NCBI GenBank assembly: GCA_030141605.1
Contig: JAQGDQ010000024.1
Coordinates: forward strand, 141,501 to 205,500
From: Tubiluchus corallicola
Taxonomy: Eukaryota > Priapulida > Priapulimorpha > Priapulimorphida > Tubiluchidae
Length of the DNA: 64,000 nt
Reading direction: 5' to 3'
The notes beneath the pieces are model-generated. The model did no database searches, was not told where the DNA came from, and worked only from the letters and a program-made list of their open reading frames with translations. This document shows, one piece after another, positions 26,201-41,200 of the stretch. Numbering within the stretch: the first letter of the stretch is position 1; every line of letters starts with the position of its first letter. A program made the translations under genes and the position numbers.

Positions 26201-29200
26201 AATGCCAAGAAACAGAAACCAGCTCAGGATGCTGCCCCACAATGCAATATGAGTAATCTGTAACAATAAATGAATGTTCCACTGGAGTGTGACGAACATC
26301 AATAGTATAACATATTAATGTTTAGTACAGTGTGTGTAGTATACCAAATTAAGTTTTTAAAAAATTTGTTTTAAAAACTACTTAAGGTTAATTCTTAGAT
26401 CGGAATGGTCAGTTTTTTACCTTAAAGCAACAAAGAATATGTTAATGGACCTTTTTTGTAAATTTTTTTCCTCATTGTTTCCTCTAATCGGTAAAGCATG
26501 GGCATCATTCTGCATAGAACAAGAGTTTTTGCCTAATCTGATTCACTGTAGATTAAAAATGATAATAAAATTTCGACTGCATAGCGCAAACGTTACAGTG
26601 TATAAAACGCCAAATAAGACTGAGTTAACATACGGATGTCCAAGCGTCCATTTCCAGACCAGCCTTGAAGCAAACAAGGACCAGCGTATACTGAAAAGTA
26701 AGAGTCAGACATTAAATTTTTTTAGGTTATAAATATAAATGTTCAAAGAACACGATGCGAGAATTTCACACATATTCTCATATTACAATAGCAACTGTGT
26801 AATTTGTCATTATTACCATTAGGTAGGCGTTTTGTTGTTTGAACATTTTCGTTTGTACGATAAACTGAAAATAATTTGTTATAAACAGAAATAGTGCTTG
26901 AAATTCAATAAAACTGAAAAATTTAAGTAAAAACAGACTAAATGCGACAAAAGCTAACTAATACTCACAGTATACACCAAATTTCCAAAGAAGTAGTTAC
27001 TAGATGTACGACCGTTGGCCCATGCCACCTCTGGAAAAAATTAAATGTCTGATGTAGTAAGAAGTGAATGTTATACTAAGCTTTGCAACATTTCGCGTGC
27101 TCACAGGTTTAAATGCTGTGTGTTAGTGTTGTCTGATACTACATAATAAATATCGGAATACACAGATATTTAACACAATTCCCCGATATATCAAATTGCA
27201 AATATTTGCTTATATATGTCAACTGATTTTTATAATATTTTACAAACTTTCAATAGTTGTAGTGCTTTCTAAGAAGTGGTCACTGTAGCTCTCGCACATG
27301 CATGTGAACTTGCTTGGCTGGCGAGCAAGTATCACACAACTAACATGTATAAACTCATTAACCTTCAGACAACCTCGTACTGCTCTGGTCCAACACTCAA
27401 ACCTATCTAGCAGTTGATGACTCATGCTGTAGAAAAGGGCTGAATTTAACTCATACATAACTGTTTGGGACTTCATTATTGATTTTTCGCTAGGCTGTTT
27501 TAATTTTGCTAAAGCACGAATTTTAACCTTTTCTTATTTTCTTTCATGAAATGATGAACAAGGTTCATGAGGCTGAATTTCATTCATGGCGTTGTCAATT
27601 TCACTAAATACGTTTCCTTTTCTAAAACTGTATTACAGTATTGAATATGCATTCTGTAATATACATTATCACTAATTAAATATATAAAAGTAAATAAATT
27701 TAGGATCATCAGTTTGAATAGGCAAACTTACAAACAAAATTTGAGCCTGTTTTATACAGCTCTTGTAGGCAAATACATAAAAAAGATATTATAACAGGAA
27801 ATTTTTTGCAATATGGATCATATTGAATTAGCACCCAAGGTTAAATAACAATATTATATCGGATGGGAAAAACAAATATCGAACAACACTACCGTGTGCA
27901 AGGTAGAGACGGATAGCACACATATCAAATCACTGCTTCAAAATGCATGTCGGCACAGTGTCTTACTCATTAAGGAAGCAATTGGCAACCTGTCTGTGTT
28001 TACATTTCTTCAGTTAATTTACACAATCAAGTAACATATGCGGTCTTATTTAATTGTTATAGTTGTCAAAAATTTTAATTAACTAACATGAAATAAAATC
28101 TAACAAATTAAAAAATACTGCAGGCTTTTCTTGCATAATTTTATTATAACATTAAGTCGCAACGTGTTTTGTTCCAAGGACAGTTTCAGGATATCTTTGC
28201 TTTCACCAAGTGCCTACGTTCTATATATTAAAGTAATTATAAAACAGAATTCTATTTACAAAAATGATCTTAGATAAAGCTTACCTTGAGTAATCAGTGA
28301 CCAAGTTAACCAGAACACAAGTATGGAATGTACCACAGCACTGCTGACCCACAACCAAAACACCTACAACAAGATAAATTCTGTTGCACGCAACCCCTGC
28401 CAGCAATCAGCATTAAATGATATTTATTATTACTCTAGTTATATGTGGATGAAAGAACAAAAGGAACTTCTTACTTACAGGCACTCTTTCAGTACAGTGG
28501 ACAAATTAGTTGACTTTGTAGTGTTTTGTGTAAAGAATTTCCGAAAAGAAACTATAAACAAACGACTGACAAATCAATAGGTGTAAAACTGACAGCACAG
28601 CTGTAATAAGAACTAGTCATGACAGAATAATATGATACACAGCTTTAGAGCCTCAAAAGTCTTCACTTAGTTCTGCACTGCTTTAAACTCACACAAGTGT
28701 ACGAGTTAAAGGTATTCTGAAAAGACATATTTAGTAGTTAAAATTGCAACACTTTTACCAATATCTTCAAACGTAAAAGACTCAATTCATTTCAAAAAGC
28801 ACTGAAATCTAACTTCAGTCATTTTCATAGATCATCATTAATGTCGATATAATATTATACAGATTAGCAAAAGACAGATGAAACAGATTACCGAAATGAG
28901 AAGCATCGTAATAAAATGACACGCGAGTTCTTATTATTGTAGCCATGCTCGACATCGAGTTTACGCTACGTTGAAAATGACAACTATAACCTAGGTTTTG
29001 CACGATTCTTTATTTCCCTATTGGCATTTAAAGTTTGAAAAGAAAACATAATCACAATTTTATATGTATTTAAATGCTGACAGTTTAACGCATACAATGG
29101 GTATATACATTTTAATGATCTGTAAGAAGTGCTACATTTTTGCTCAGTTTGAGAACTAACTAAAAACTTGAATACTGTTTGAAAGTACCTTAACATTAAA

Positions 29201-32200
29201 CATAATTCCAGACTGTGAAGATTTGTACAATGCGGGAAATCTTAGCAGATTTTCTGCACTGCAAGTTCTGTCGAATAAACCAATCACCAATGGTGGGCAA
29301 GCCGTGAATATCTGCAAATAAATAAAAATTTTGTCAGTTAAATTGAATTTGTGATAGTTGTTGATATTACAAATAAAACCACTTAAAAAATCATCAACAT
29401 ATTTAACATTATATTATTGGTTTGCAATAGTGTTGCACCAATGTTCATTTTATTGCTTTAACATCTTACGCAATATAAAATTAATTTTGTAGGTTGCTTT
29501 GAAAATATGTGTGAATTTTAGCAATATATAAAACACTCACTACATTGTACATGCCAACTGTCCATCTTTCGAATAATGTTTGACCAGAAAATCCACAGAG
29601 CATGGCAAACCACAGCTAAATTAAAAAGACTATGACTTTTACCAAAGCCAAAACTGTACATTCTGTGAAATTGTTATCAACAAACGACAAACCAGCAAAG
29701 AATTACCGATAATAATTTGACAATAATTTTAATGAGTGGCTATACCTAAATAAAAAGTACTTCTAGCTTTTTATTATAAAAAGAGATGCCATCGATTTAT
29801 AAGACAAAAACTTGTAAACAAACGCATTTAATCCTAGGGAATTCATCAAAAAGTTGCTAGACTTTAAGCTAAATGAGTTCACTAAAAAGTTTACCTCTAT
29901 AACGTAAAGACAAACGTTTTTATGAAACGAGTAGAGGATAAGTTTAGTGAGTCGACTATAACTCCAGGCTCCATGAACAAATAACAGCTTCGTGAGAAAC
30001 CGAAACTATACAGAAATAAACAACGTATCACCTTTACTAACTTTTGACAAAATAACTAACCAGTAGTCATTAATTCAATATTTATTCACCCCATGTATCA
30101 TTATTATTAAATATAGATATAACTTAAAGTCAAAACCCATTTCCAATATGAAGCACAATACAAAGTTTGCCGTACATATGTACTTTCTATAGATTAAAAA
30201 AGTTAACTATTATGTATAAAATGCATGCAGAGGAGACACTTCGGTCCATAACATGATACACAAGGCAAAACCTTTTATTACCTGCGCAATGGAGTAATCA
30301 GAAGCACATGCCGCTTGCAAACCTTCCACGCCACTGATTCCTACCCCAACATGAGCTTGCTGAAAAATTTGACAAACACCATCACCAGGCACAGCCACCA
30401 CAGCAATTAAAAAGCATGTAGTTCACATAAATGTCTTGCTCAAGCTTGCCACTAGCACACAGATTGGTTTACGTATCAAGCAACTGAAGCAGGCAGCTTT
30501 CAGACACATTTGGGAGTTTTACCTGGTGCTAATTGTCAAAAACAGGACATCACAAGTCACTACACATAACTGTCATCGTAATGCGAGTAACCTAGTAATA
30601 TATTTCTGTATTCTAGAAGGGAAGAATAATGATCAGCATTCATGATTTGGTTTTATTTGTTATTTTTTTTATATAACCTTAATCCATAGAAGAACATTGT
30701 GTTTTTAATGAACGTGGTTAAATAATGCGTAATCCAGTAAATACTATTCCAAGGTGCATACATCTGGTTCACATGTAATTTCATCAGAAAAAAAAACGCT
30801 TTTTGCTCTTATGTATTTGTATGTATTTGTTTGTATTTCAAGAATAAATTGAGAAAATGTAGGACTCTGAAATACTTGTACAAAAGTCACAATTACAGAT
30901 CATATTTAGCAATGTTTTGTTTAGTTTGGATTCAGCATATAGCCACAGATGTAACTTATGCAGCCATGCTACTTATAGCATGTTTATCAGTTGGTTAAGC
31001 TGAAATGCTTCAAAAATGCAATGTAAACTAATACAAATCATATGGTCTGAAACCGGCTGACAAAATTCTGGGCTTTTATGTTTCATTGTTTCCTTAAAAT
31101 TTCCAAATGCCAAACAATCACAAATCCGATGCTGCCAAGCCAAACAAATGCTCAAACCACCATGTGAGGCAACTCAATCACTTACCTGTATCATGGCAAC
31201 ATCATTAGCTCCATCACCGATAGCCAGTGTGACAACATTGACAGTTTTTCTCACCATCTCTACAACTTCGGATTTCTGCATTGGTGAAGTCCTGCCAACC
31301 GTCATAAAAACCATAACAAAACCGTAAAACTAATGTTCTCAACTAAATTAACTGTAGCAAATAGCAGAGTAACAATGACGCCTAACGCCTAAATGAGGCT
31401 TAATAGCCGAATAAAGGTATGACTATGGGACAGCTTTTTGGAAATAGACACAAAAGTTCAATTGATGCACTTACCGGCAGCAGATAACCGTTCTGCAAGA
31501 CATGGCGACATCAAGGAAATCTTGTCTTACATCACATGACAAGGCGTACTTTAAACTCTGAAATAATCAGGAAGCATGAAAAAATACCACCCTTAAACAT
31601 TTTCATCAGATGCAAATACGCTTGAGAATAAACACATTTTAGCAAAGGCAAATAATGCTACCAATTACAAACTAATCAGCTTATAATTGGTTACTGTAAA
31701 GGGTTTTGAACAGCATATTTCTCCAGTTACTCAATTTTCAAAATAACACACTGATGGTGATATTAACCAAAGTTTTATAAATCAATCAATGAACACTTTA
31801 TTTGGCAGAAGTTACCAACTGCAATAATTTTTACCTGACCATCAATAATCAGAGCCACATCTATATTGTCTTTCTTTAAATGCTCTCCGAATTCAGTTAC
31901 ATGCCGATGTACGGTTTCTCGAGTGGCCTGCAATTACAATACAAGTAATCAAATGAGTATCATAAAATGTAATGATAACTATCAGTATAACCAGGAGTAT
32001 TATCAGCAAGCATCATAAATATTAATATAAAAAAAGCAAAACAAGTAACAATTTTGTGACTGTGTATCAGAATGGTAATGCAGATGCCTCTCAAAGGTTT
32101 TTTTTAAAATCACCACTTACATCTAGAGTTTCTTCGTTACAGATAAGCAAGTGCATGCCCTGAGTAAGTAGTTTACATGCATATCCGATGTTGATCGCTG

Positions 32201-35200
32201 TCTCCTGTTTATCACCAGTCAGCATCCATGTCTTAATGTCGGCCTTCATTAACTGAGCAATAGCTTCAGGAACTCCCTCCTGTAATTTGTCTTCAATGGC
32301 TGTTGCTCCAAGTAGCATGAGGTTCTATACAGAGTCGAAATATTAAATTTTGAAATAACAAAACCCAACATAGTTTATCAAAAAATAAATGCAAACCGGA
32401 TAATAGATATAATCCTAAAATAGGACATCATCTTTTGCTAAATAAAAACCATTCTTTAATGTAATTAAGAAAGTAATTAATTGAAAAGTAACAAAAGTCA
32501 AAATAATTAGAATGCCAACCAACAGCCACTAACATGCCCCCAGTTTAGGTAATAATCAAAAGCAGAGTACAGAACATTCGTATTTTGTTCTTATTTCTAC
32601 CTATGAGTTTGGCAATAACAGGAGTTAAAATATTCAAGTAAATTAACAAAATTATCAAACCCGTTCAATCAGCTCTGCTGCCTCTTCAATCTTTGACTCT
32701 CTATACTGTATAGCGATGCTGGCCTGGTAATACGTTTGTTTCCACTCCTCATAAAACGGTTCGGGAATATCTGTCACAGCACAGCATAATGTCCGTAAAC
32801 CTAATCAGAAAAAAATCAATTTAACTCACTCCTTACTTGTGATTTGTTTGTTAATTAGATATCTCTATGCACTAACTTCTTACTTTGGCACCAACACAGC
32901 TTATTATTTTGTTTTTCTGTCCAATCCAGGCACAAGACAATGATGACAAAGTGACAGAAAACTTGAAGACAATGTGCTGTTACAGCCCAGCTACTAATGA
33001 ATAACTATAAAAACAACAAATAAACATTAAAGGCTTAACTCTTAAATTAAGTTAAATTAGTTTTTCTAACATTTTCCTTGTGTGAAGTCTTGCGATTATA
33101 AATAAAATGAAGCGAAGCCTGCAAATGGTATTCAAAATCTTACCACTCGTAGCAAATTGTTCTAAATGAGACAAGGTCACATCTCGGTATGTCTGATTAT
33201 CACCAAGCCTCTCATAGATGACAGTATCCTGAAAAATAAATCATTGGTACCCTCGAAAATCCAGTTATATCAACAGAATAATTTCAAGGGATCAGAAAAG
33301 ACAAGAACTGATGAGTTATGTAATGAAAACCAGTACTCTAAGATACTTACGGCACCCTTGCAGTAAAGCTTGATTCTTCCAGACGGTGTTCGTACAATTA
33401 CTGACATTCTCTTTCTCGTACTAGAAAATAAAGTAACTAAAAATAATTTACTAGAATGATTATTGTGTTTTCCTTGCCATCCTTGGTTAAAACAAAAAGT
33501 GTTCAAGATCCTGGTTTCACTTTTGTTCAACACACGAACACACAACACTCAACCTTCATCAGCTAGCTGTCAGTCAACTGCGACAAACTATTCTAGCCGA
33601 TGAATGTCGAGAGACCAAAAGCTTCTAGCCTGAAATGAACTTTGAAATCAAACAGCAATTTTGTTGACTTTTGCAAAATTTCCAGTTTCAAGAGAATATT
33701 AATTTACATAAGAACATGAACTATCACTAAAGATTAGTAACTATTCTTCTTAACAGTCATTTCTAAAAAAACTTACTAGTTATGATTATTTCTTAATTGT
33801 TAACAGTATATATAACCTTAAACTTACAAAAATAGAAGAGTTCTCTTACCTAGTGAACTCCAGGATATTAAGAATTTCATATTTTTCCTCACGACCAAAC
33901 TAGAAAAAGAACAAATACCTAGTATCAAGCTGTGAAAAGTACAGAAACTGGATAAAGTTACAAAGCAGGTTAGGAATTTTAAGGCTTTATCACCATACCT
34001 TCGAGACTTCTAGTTGCTATACTCTTTAATTTAAAAGTTGAACGATGTATAATATAACGTAAACACTGGAAGAGCAACTTACCACTTCAACCACGACACT
34101 GTCCGGTGTACGAACTTTGAACACAAAGCCAAGTTTTCTAGCACCTTTAACAAGTGCCCCTTCATCTAAAAGCAAACAAAACAATACAAGTTGGGCTTAA
34201 TGTTGTTCATACACAACTTATAAAACCATTCTACTATGTCAAGTTTCTAATAACTTACAAACAATAAAAGTGTTATTGAATAAAAATCAGCCTTCAGATA
34301 AAGATTTTAGTTAAGAAGGTTTTTTGCAAAAAAAATGTTGCCAATGTAACAGTTATAAAAGTTGTGAAGTGTTTGGATAAACTCAACTTATCCTCCATTG
34401 CCAAAAACACACTGCTTAAAACAAATGCCATCTAAATGAAAAATTCAATATTTAAAAAATGCATGAGTGATATCAATGATGTACCCGGTGAGGAAGCCTG
34501 ATATGTGATTTCCACGTCGCCATTAGTTTCCGGTACAACTGAATGACAGATTGCCATGAGTGTGAGAAACTCTCGTATGATTGGTCCGGATGGGTGATTA
34601 GTGTTCAAGTTTTCTAACAAGGTCGGATCGCAAAATGACTCCGCACTGTCTATGTTGTCACTATAAAATAAAAAAATTAATTTTCAATGGGTATTTGTCA
34701 AAGTTCCAACACATCTATAATTAGACAAAGTAACTAACCATCTGCAGTACCAGGTAGGAGGTATTATATATTTTCTTAGTCAGATGGAAAATGTAACAAA
34801 TGATGCTTCCTGTTTTTAATTTGAGAGGTTTTAAGTTTAATTTGGTAATCAGGTTATACCAAAGACTTTAAAAATAGTACTTCTTGTCAACAAAATCAAG
34901 TTTGTCTTGTACTCTACAAAAAGTTCTTTTAATTTGCCCTCTTGCATAAAACCACATTTTTCATCAACATGTATGTCATGTCTATACGTCCAATGCACTT
35001 GCAAATGTTAAACCGAATAAAGGAAATGACTTTTCCAGTCACAACAATCAAAATAACCTCTCCAACAACGACAAAAGTAATATGTGTTATGTGAATATTC
35101 CCATATATGAATGAAGATATGCTATGCAATAATACACACCCATATACAATTCCGGCAATACTGCACTTTTTAAATACCATAACATTTCGTGTTAAAGTTC

Positions 35201-38200
35201 CAGTTTTATCAGTGAAAAGATATTGCACCTATAAAATAGAAATGAGTAAGAACACATTGTTTGCAAACAACACAGTGTGAAATGTCATAGAAAATATCCA
35301 ACTATAAACATTTACGTTTACAAAAATTAAAAAACTCTCAGATATATAAAATTTTTAATTGGCTTGTTTGATCACATCACTAAATATCAATAGATGTTAT
35401 AGATAAAATTTAAAATGCAAAGTAATACGCCTAAAAGGTGTTACTTTTACGAATTTTGCAGTACATATATCAAATGATTTGTACATACCTGACCTAACTC
35501 TTCGTTAAGATTAGATGTTCTGGCCACAGCAGGTGTATCACTCATTTCGTCATACATGTCTTGATCCTGGAAAATGACAAGTATCGCGTTAAAAAATTTA
35601 CACAGACAGAAAGGCCCAGTATGGCAATGACTGGTCATACACATACGTACAGAATCAATCAACAAATGACATTAACTTGCTTAGCTTGTGTTCCTGGCCA
35701 CAGTACAATAAACAAACACGATACTAATAAAAACAATAATAAAATTTCTATAGTATGTTTCAGTGGTATAGTACGCTCTTATAGTATCCTATTTACTATT
35801 TAGCAATACATGCCTAAGTCTATAGTTATTATAAGAAGGGATTGATAAATAGTGCGACTGCATGAGAACCTAGCTCATTATCCATGATAGTCTTCTAACA
35901 CTGTACATACCATATTGATGAAAAGTGCTTGTATAAAGCGAACGACCTCCAAGGTAACTTGTAAACTGATTGGAATGAGATTATTGTAAACAATGATATA
36001 AGTGAGAAAATTGTAGCCAAAATTGTTGCTAGACAGTTCTGAAATAAAAAATACAGATGTCACTGTAGACAAAAGTGTTTAACAATTACTGAATGCAAAC
36101 CAAGTCATCTGGTACTCTAAGTAGCTACTAACCTTTCACATTTTATGAAATAGTATCAGACATGCCAACCATTTGAAGTAAAAATGATTGGGAAAGTCAG
36201 AAAGCCAGAGATCAACTCGCCCCTGGCAAGAGTCCCCAAATTTTTTTGGTTTATTTGGATACCAAAAGCAAGTTATCAAAAAATTAAGGCAAAAAATAAA
36301 AATAAATTGGGGAAATTTTTGATGTGCTTAATTTTCAATAATTGTAATACCTTTTAATGTAATATGCATTGTGAGACTCATGTACTATATTACTGAGAGT
36401 AGTACTGCTAATTGTGTTGTGGTTGGTAGTGATGGCAAAGGAAACCAGGTGATTTGCAAGCTTGCATGCAAAGTCCCAGAATGTATGAGAAATGAAATTC
36501 CATGTGTGTGCACATGTGAAAGAGTTAAAATGCATGTGACACAGCCTAATGCGTGAGAGTTGGCAGGTCTGCGGTATGACTGTTACATCCAACTACGAAG
36601 ATAGACATTGCACTGATCTTACTGAACTGAAAAGTAATGCTTACTGCCTATGGAGCTAATAAAGAGCTCCCGTTTCAGAGAGAATAATGTCTAGAATTTC
36701 TTCTGATGAGACAAAGCACTACTATGCTAAGCTGAAAATCTTCGGCGTTATTCAACTTGTCTGTGCCTCATATCAGTTTTACTGACAAATTCAGCTAGTG
36801 CTTTTGGGACTGGGAAATAACATGCAGACAGAGAGGCCTAATTTAAAGAAAAAAATGATTTGCTTTAACATTTATTAAACATTTTTGACATTCTTTTAAA
36901 AATTATATGTCACAGTAATGTACAAACATACTAAGTTCACTAAAGTTCCAGCTTAAGGTCAAAAAGAACAAAATAAAACGAAGCAAGTACTCAAATTTTA
37001 AGTATGAAGCATTTTTAAACAAAAATGAGTCAAATGCGTACCATCAATGCCAAGGTACCAGTCTAAGTGTATGTGCCATTTATTCCACACTTCCCCTGCC
37101 ACAGCAGAAATTAGACACAGTACAATGAGCACCATGAACATCATCAATATTTGAGTGTTAGTGATTCGATCAACAGTAGAGCGCTTCAATGGTGCAGGAC
37201 TAGAATTCTGAAAACACAAGATAAATAAAGAATTTTAGTATTGTGAAAAACTAAAATACCAGTCAATTAAAAATTTGAAATTGATTTAGTGAAAAACACA
37301 TTAATAATTCAAAACTTAAATAAGTACAAACATTATGCCTTTCTTTCTCATACAAAATTTAGAAATTAAGAATTCATTACTATTATCTTTTAAATAAAGG
37401 GAGAAACGGACAGCCCATTATATGTGGACAAAAACTGGCCTAAAATCATAAAAAACGGCACATAAAATTTTTAAATCGTTTAAAAAATTATGGAGGCATC
37501 TGTGACTTCAGTCTGGCTGTTTTTCCCATTAATCAATAAGATTTGCATATAAGTTGAAAATGAATATGTAACCACTGTGAAAACTCATGATATAGATTGC
37601 TTAAACATACATTCGCAAATAATCCAGACAAATTTGGTGCTCTTTTATTTAAAAATTAAACATGCTACTCACCATTACAAGTTTCGTTTCATGCCCAGTA
37701 TAGACAACAATCCCAAATATCCACTTTGTATTCCGCAGCATGGCGCCTCGTAACAACAACTGATCTGGGCCAAGTGGGATCGCCCTGAAACAAATATATA
37801 TTGCTCAGAGCAATTGCGGCTTCACAACATTAAAATACTAGTATAGCAATTTGCAAAGCTTTGCTTCAAAGAACTTTAGGAAGTGAATGTTGAGTAATAA
37901 CCGAACAACACAAATTTCACAGATTAACATGAGAAATAAATAATAGCGAATAAGTTGTTATTAGGACAAATTAATTATCAACATTATCTACATGACAGAA
38001 TGAGAAATATGCACTCTGTATTTACCATAATTATTATTCTCTTATTATTCCCTTACTATACAAAAAAACTTAAGCATTGATACAGCCAATTGTAAAATTG
38101 ACCAACAAGTTGATTACACTTAATACTTATTTTTCAAATACTTCTTTTGATTGCTAAAACATTTTTTAAAAAAATTAGAGTAGATATTTAGCCTTTAGAC

Positions 38201-41200
38201 TTTGCTTGCCAGAACTTGCTTTTCTTCATTTGCCCTAATTGCCTAGCATTAAAATGCATAAAAATTCGTTAAAATATTCATAAGCTAGCTTATACACATT
38301 AACAAAAAATGTAAAAGTTTGAAAATGCTCCGTGGTTTGATTACATGTTCTCATCACAAAGATAAATTTTAAGCAGCAGAAATAGCAGCAAGGTTAACTG
38401 AATGCATGCATAATTTAAGAAATCATTTGAACTTGTACGTACGTGCGACCTGATGGTCGTATGTTTCCAGCAAAGTCATACAGATGTTTGTTCGGTGGTT
38501 CACACTCAATGGTTCCTCCTAGTTGCATTAGATCTTCATGACTGAGTAAGTTTGCAGTCTGAGACAAACCTTGTCGAATCTTGAGGTTCGTCTCCCCATC
38601 TAAGTTTGATGTCTCTATGTAACACATAGCCTGCGGCTCGCTGAAAAGTTTAGACAAATTTACGTGAAATACATAAATAAAACAAATTGACCATTAAAAG
38701 AAATTATAAAGACACTGATTTATGATGAGTTTATAACAACTTGTGTTTGATTTCAATCAATCTCATCAATCACGGGCCCACTAACATAAACCCCTTTCTT
38801 CTCTACACCAAAAAGTTGAACACTTATTTAGAGCTATTTTAAAGTACATTGTAAAGAAGTAATCAGTAAATATCATTAAAAGCTTTTTGAAATGTAATCA
38901 ATTTTAAAGAACTTTTATATGAGTATTTGGATATACTGTCTAAACTGTCTTGTTATTTGTAATAGAAATTATTGGTTGTGAGTTTGATAAACCATAAAAT
39001 TAATATTTACTATTCCTCGTATGTAATGCTACTATTATATTATCAAGTATTCTGTCACCCTAAGGTCCTATTATAAAAAATTGAAGTTTTAATGAATATA
39101 CCTTTAGTATTAAATTCCCAAAATAAAAGCATAGAAATAATGGGGCGATCGACCATGTAGGTAAATTTATCTAAACTTGAATAGTTGCTGACCAAACAAA
39201 AAACTAAAGGCAAATGCCACAAAAGCAATACGTTTACTTAAAGTTTATTGCATAACTGATAGTCAGTCAAGCATTCCTGCACGTCAAGTATGTGGAGCAG
39301 CTTTAATAAACAATAGATAATGCCCATTGACAAGACAATGAAACAGGCAAAAAACGGGTACTGATAGGTTAACATACCTTGAAGCTAACAGCATAAGATC
39401 TGCAGGGAAGAAGTGACCATTGGTGACTTTCACAATGTCTCCTACCTTCACTTGTGACCATTTCACAGACGTCCATTGTCCAGCCCGTAGCACTGAAACA
39501 CAGATCAAAGTGAACTTAAAATTAGAACATAAAAATTATTAAAAAAAAATAAAAATACAGTTATTTTCAAGAGCCACGATGACATATTTCAAATAGTTTA
39601 AAATGAAAAACCACAAAATATAATGTATTTACTAAAAGAAAATTTAAAACATGAAATAAAATAGAACTAAGGGGCAAACAAGGATGTCCTTAATAATACT
39701 TACCTTGCACTATGGAATTATTCCTCTTTCCATCAGCTTTGTGTCGTTTCTAAAGGACAAAAAACAGAAGATCAGATAAAGACACCTATCTGGTATACTA
39801 AACTAAGAACATTGTTATACTGATTCTGGAATTAAAGAATCGCATGCTTTTCACTCTGAAAGTCTTCAGATAAACTTATTCACATGTTGAAAATATTGAT
39901 AGTCATCAATCATAAACAGTTACCTTACACTTAATAACATTTATTTTAACTGCAAATGCTGCATTTTCTACTTTTCGCACTTTAAGCATATTATAACTAA
40001 ATACCAAAAAGGAAAGACAGCCAAAAAAATGAAAATCATATTTAAATCTTGGAAGGCTATTTTCTGCAATGTTAAAATGTGCAACCTTTCAGTCTAACAT
40101 AGTGTCTACTGGATAACATAACAGTGATTTCCACATTCAGATTCTTGCCATGGGATTGGAGAAATTTGATTTCAGTCAACAAAACATAAGCAAATTACGA
40201 ATAAAAGCTGAATGCTTACGTAATCCTCAATAATTTCCTTGATAGCAGACACCGAGAGAATAAACAGCAGGGGAACCGCTGTTGTATATCGTCCTGTTGG
40301 TGAAACTCCTGGAATTTGCTAAAACAGACACAGCATATATAACACACTAAGTGATTAGGAGTTGGTTGGGAGAAACTAATTTGCTGCAAGTGTTAGCATG
40401 TTCAGGCATAAAAATGCTAGTTCATTTCAAATGGTCTGTGAATATCAGAAACAGAATAACTGCAATGGTAAAGAGAAAGACAAGAAGAGTGGGTCTTTTA
40501 CACAAATATTCCAATAGAAAAATCTTTCATTAGAACTATTTAGGTCAAAGTATCTATTAATAAACTATAGTCTATAAGCAAAAATACAAAACATACAGTA
40601 AAAATTTTATGGCATTTTAACATAGATACAGCATCCCGGAAGGGTCCAAAGGTCATAGAATGCTTTATTTTGACTAAGGAGCCATCACAAGTGTCTGACA
40701 TATATGCAAAAGAATAAAAAATTAAATAACTTATAATTTTGAAGATAAAAACTAACTTGAAATTAACTTAATAAGTATGGTAAAATCTACTTGGTTTTCG
40801 TTTTATTTTATTTATTACATAATTCTGCTACATAATGCAACTCTGCTACATACAATATACTTAATTTGTAAAAACAAATCTTGACAATTATACGTAACTC
40901 TTCACATAACATCAACATACAGGTTACACCAATAACAAAATTAGTACAGACCCTTGGTACAGACTAAATAAAAATGACCTTTTTCTATTCGAATTTTACT
41001 AAAGACACCTTTCAGGAAATAATGTGCACATTGCTTGGAATTATTTAAAAATGGTTAAATTAAATGATTTTTGTTCACAGGAATTTTAACTTGCTGCTCA
41101 GGAAAGCATGGGATGGCTATAATATTCAGAATGGTATCATATTCACTCAGTTTGTATTAAACAGGCATTCAAAAAGATGTGTCCCTATATAAGTAAATAT

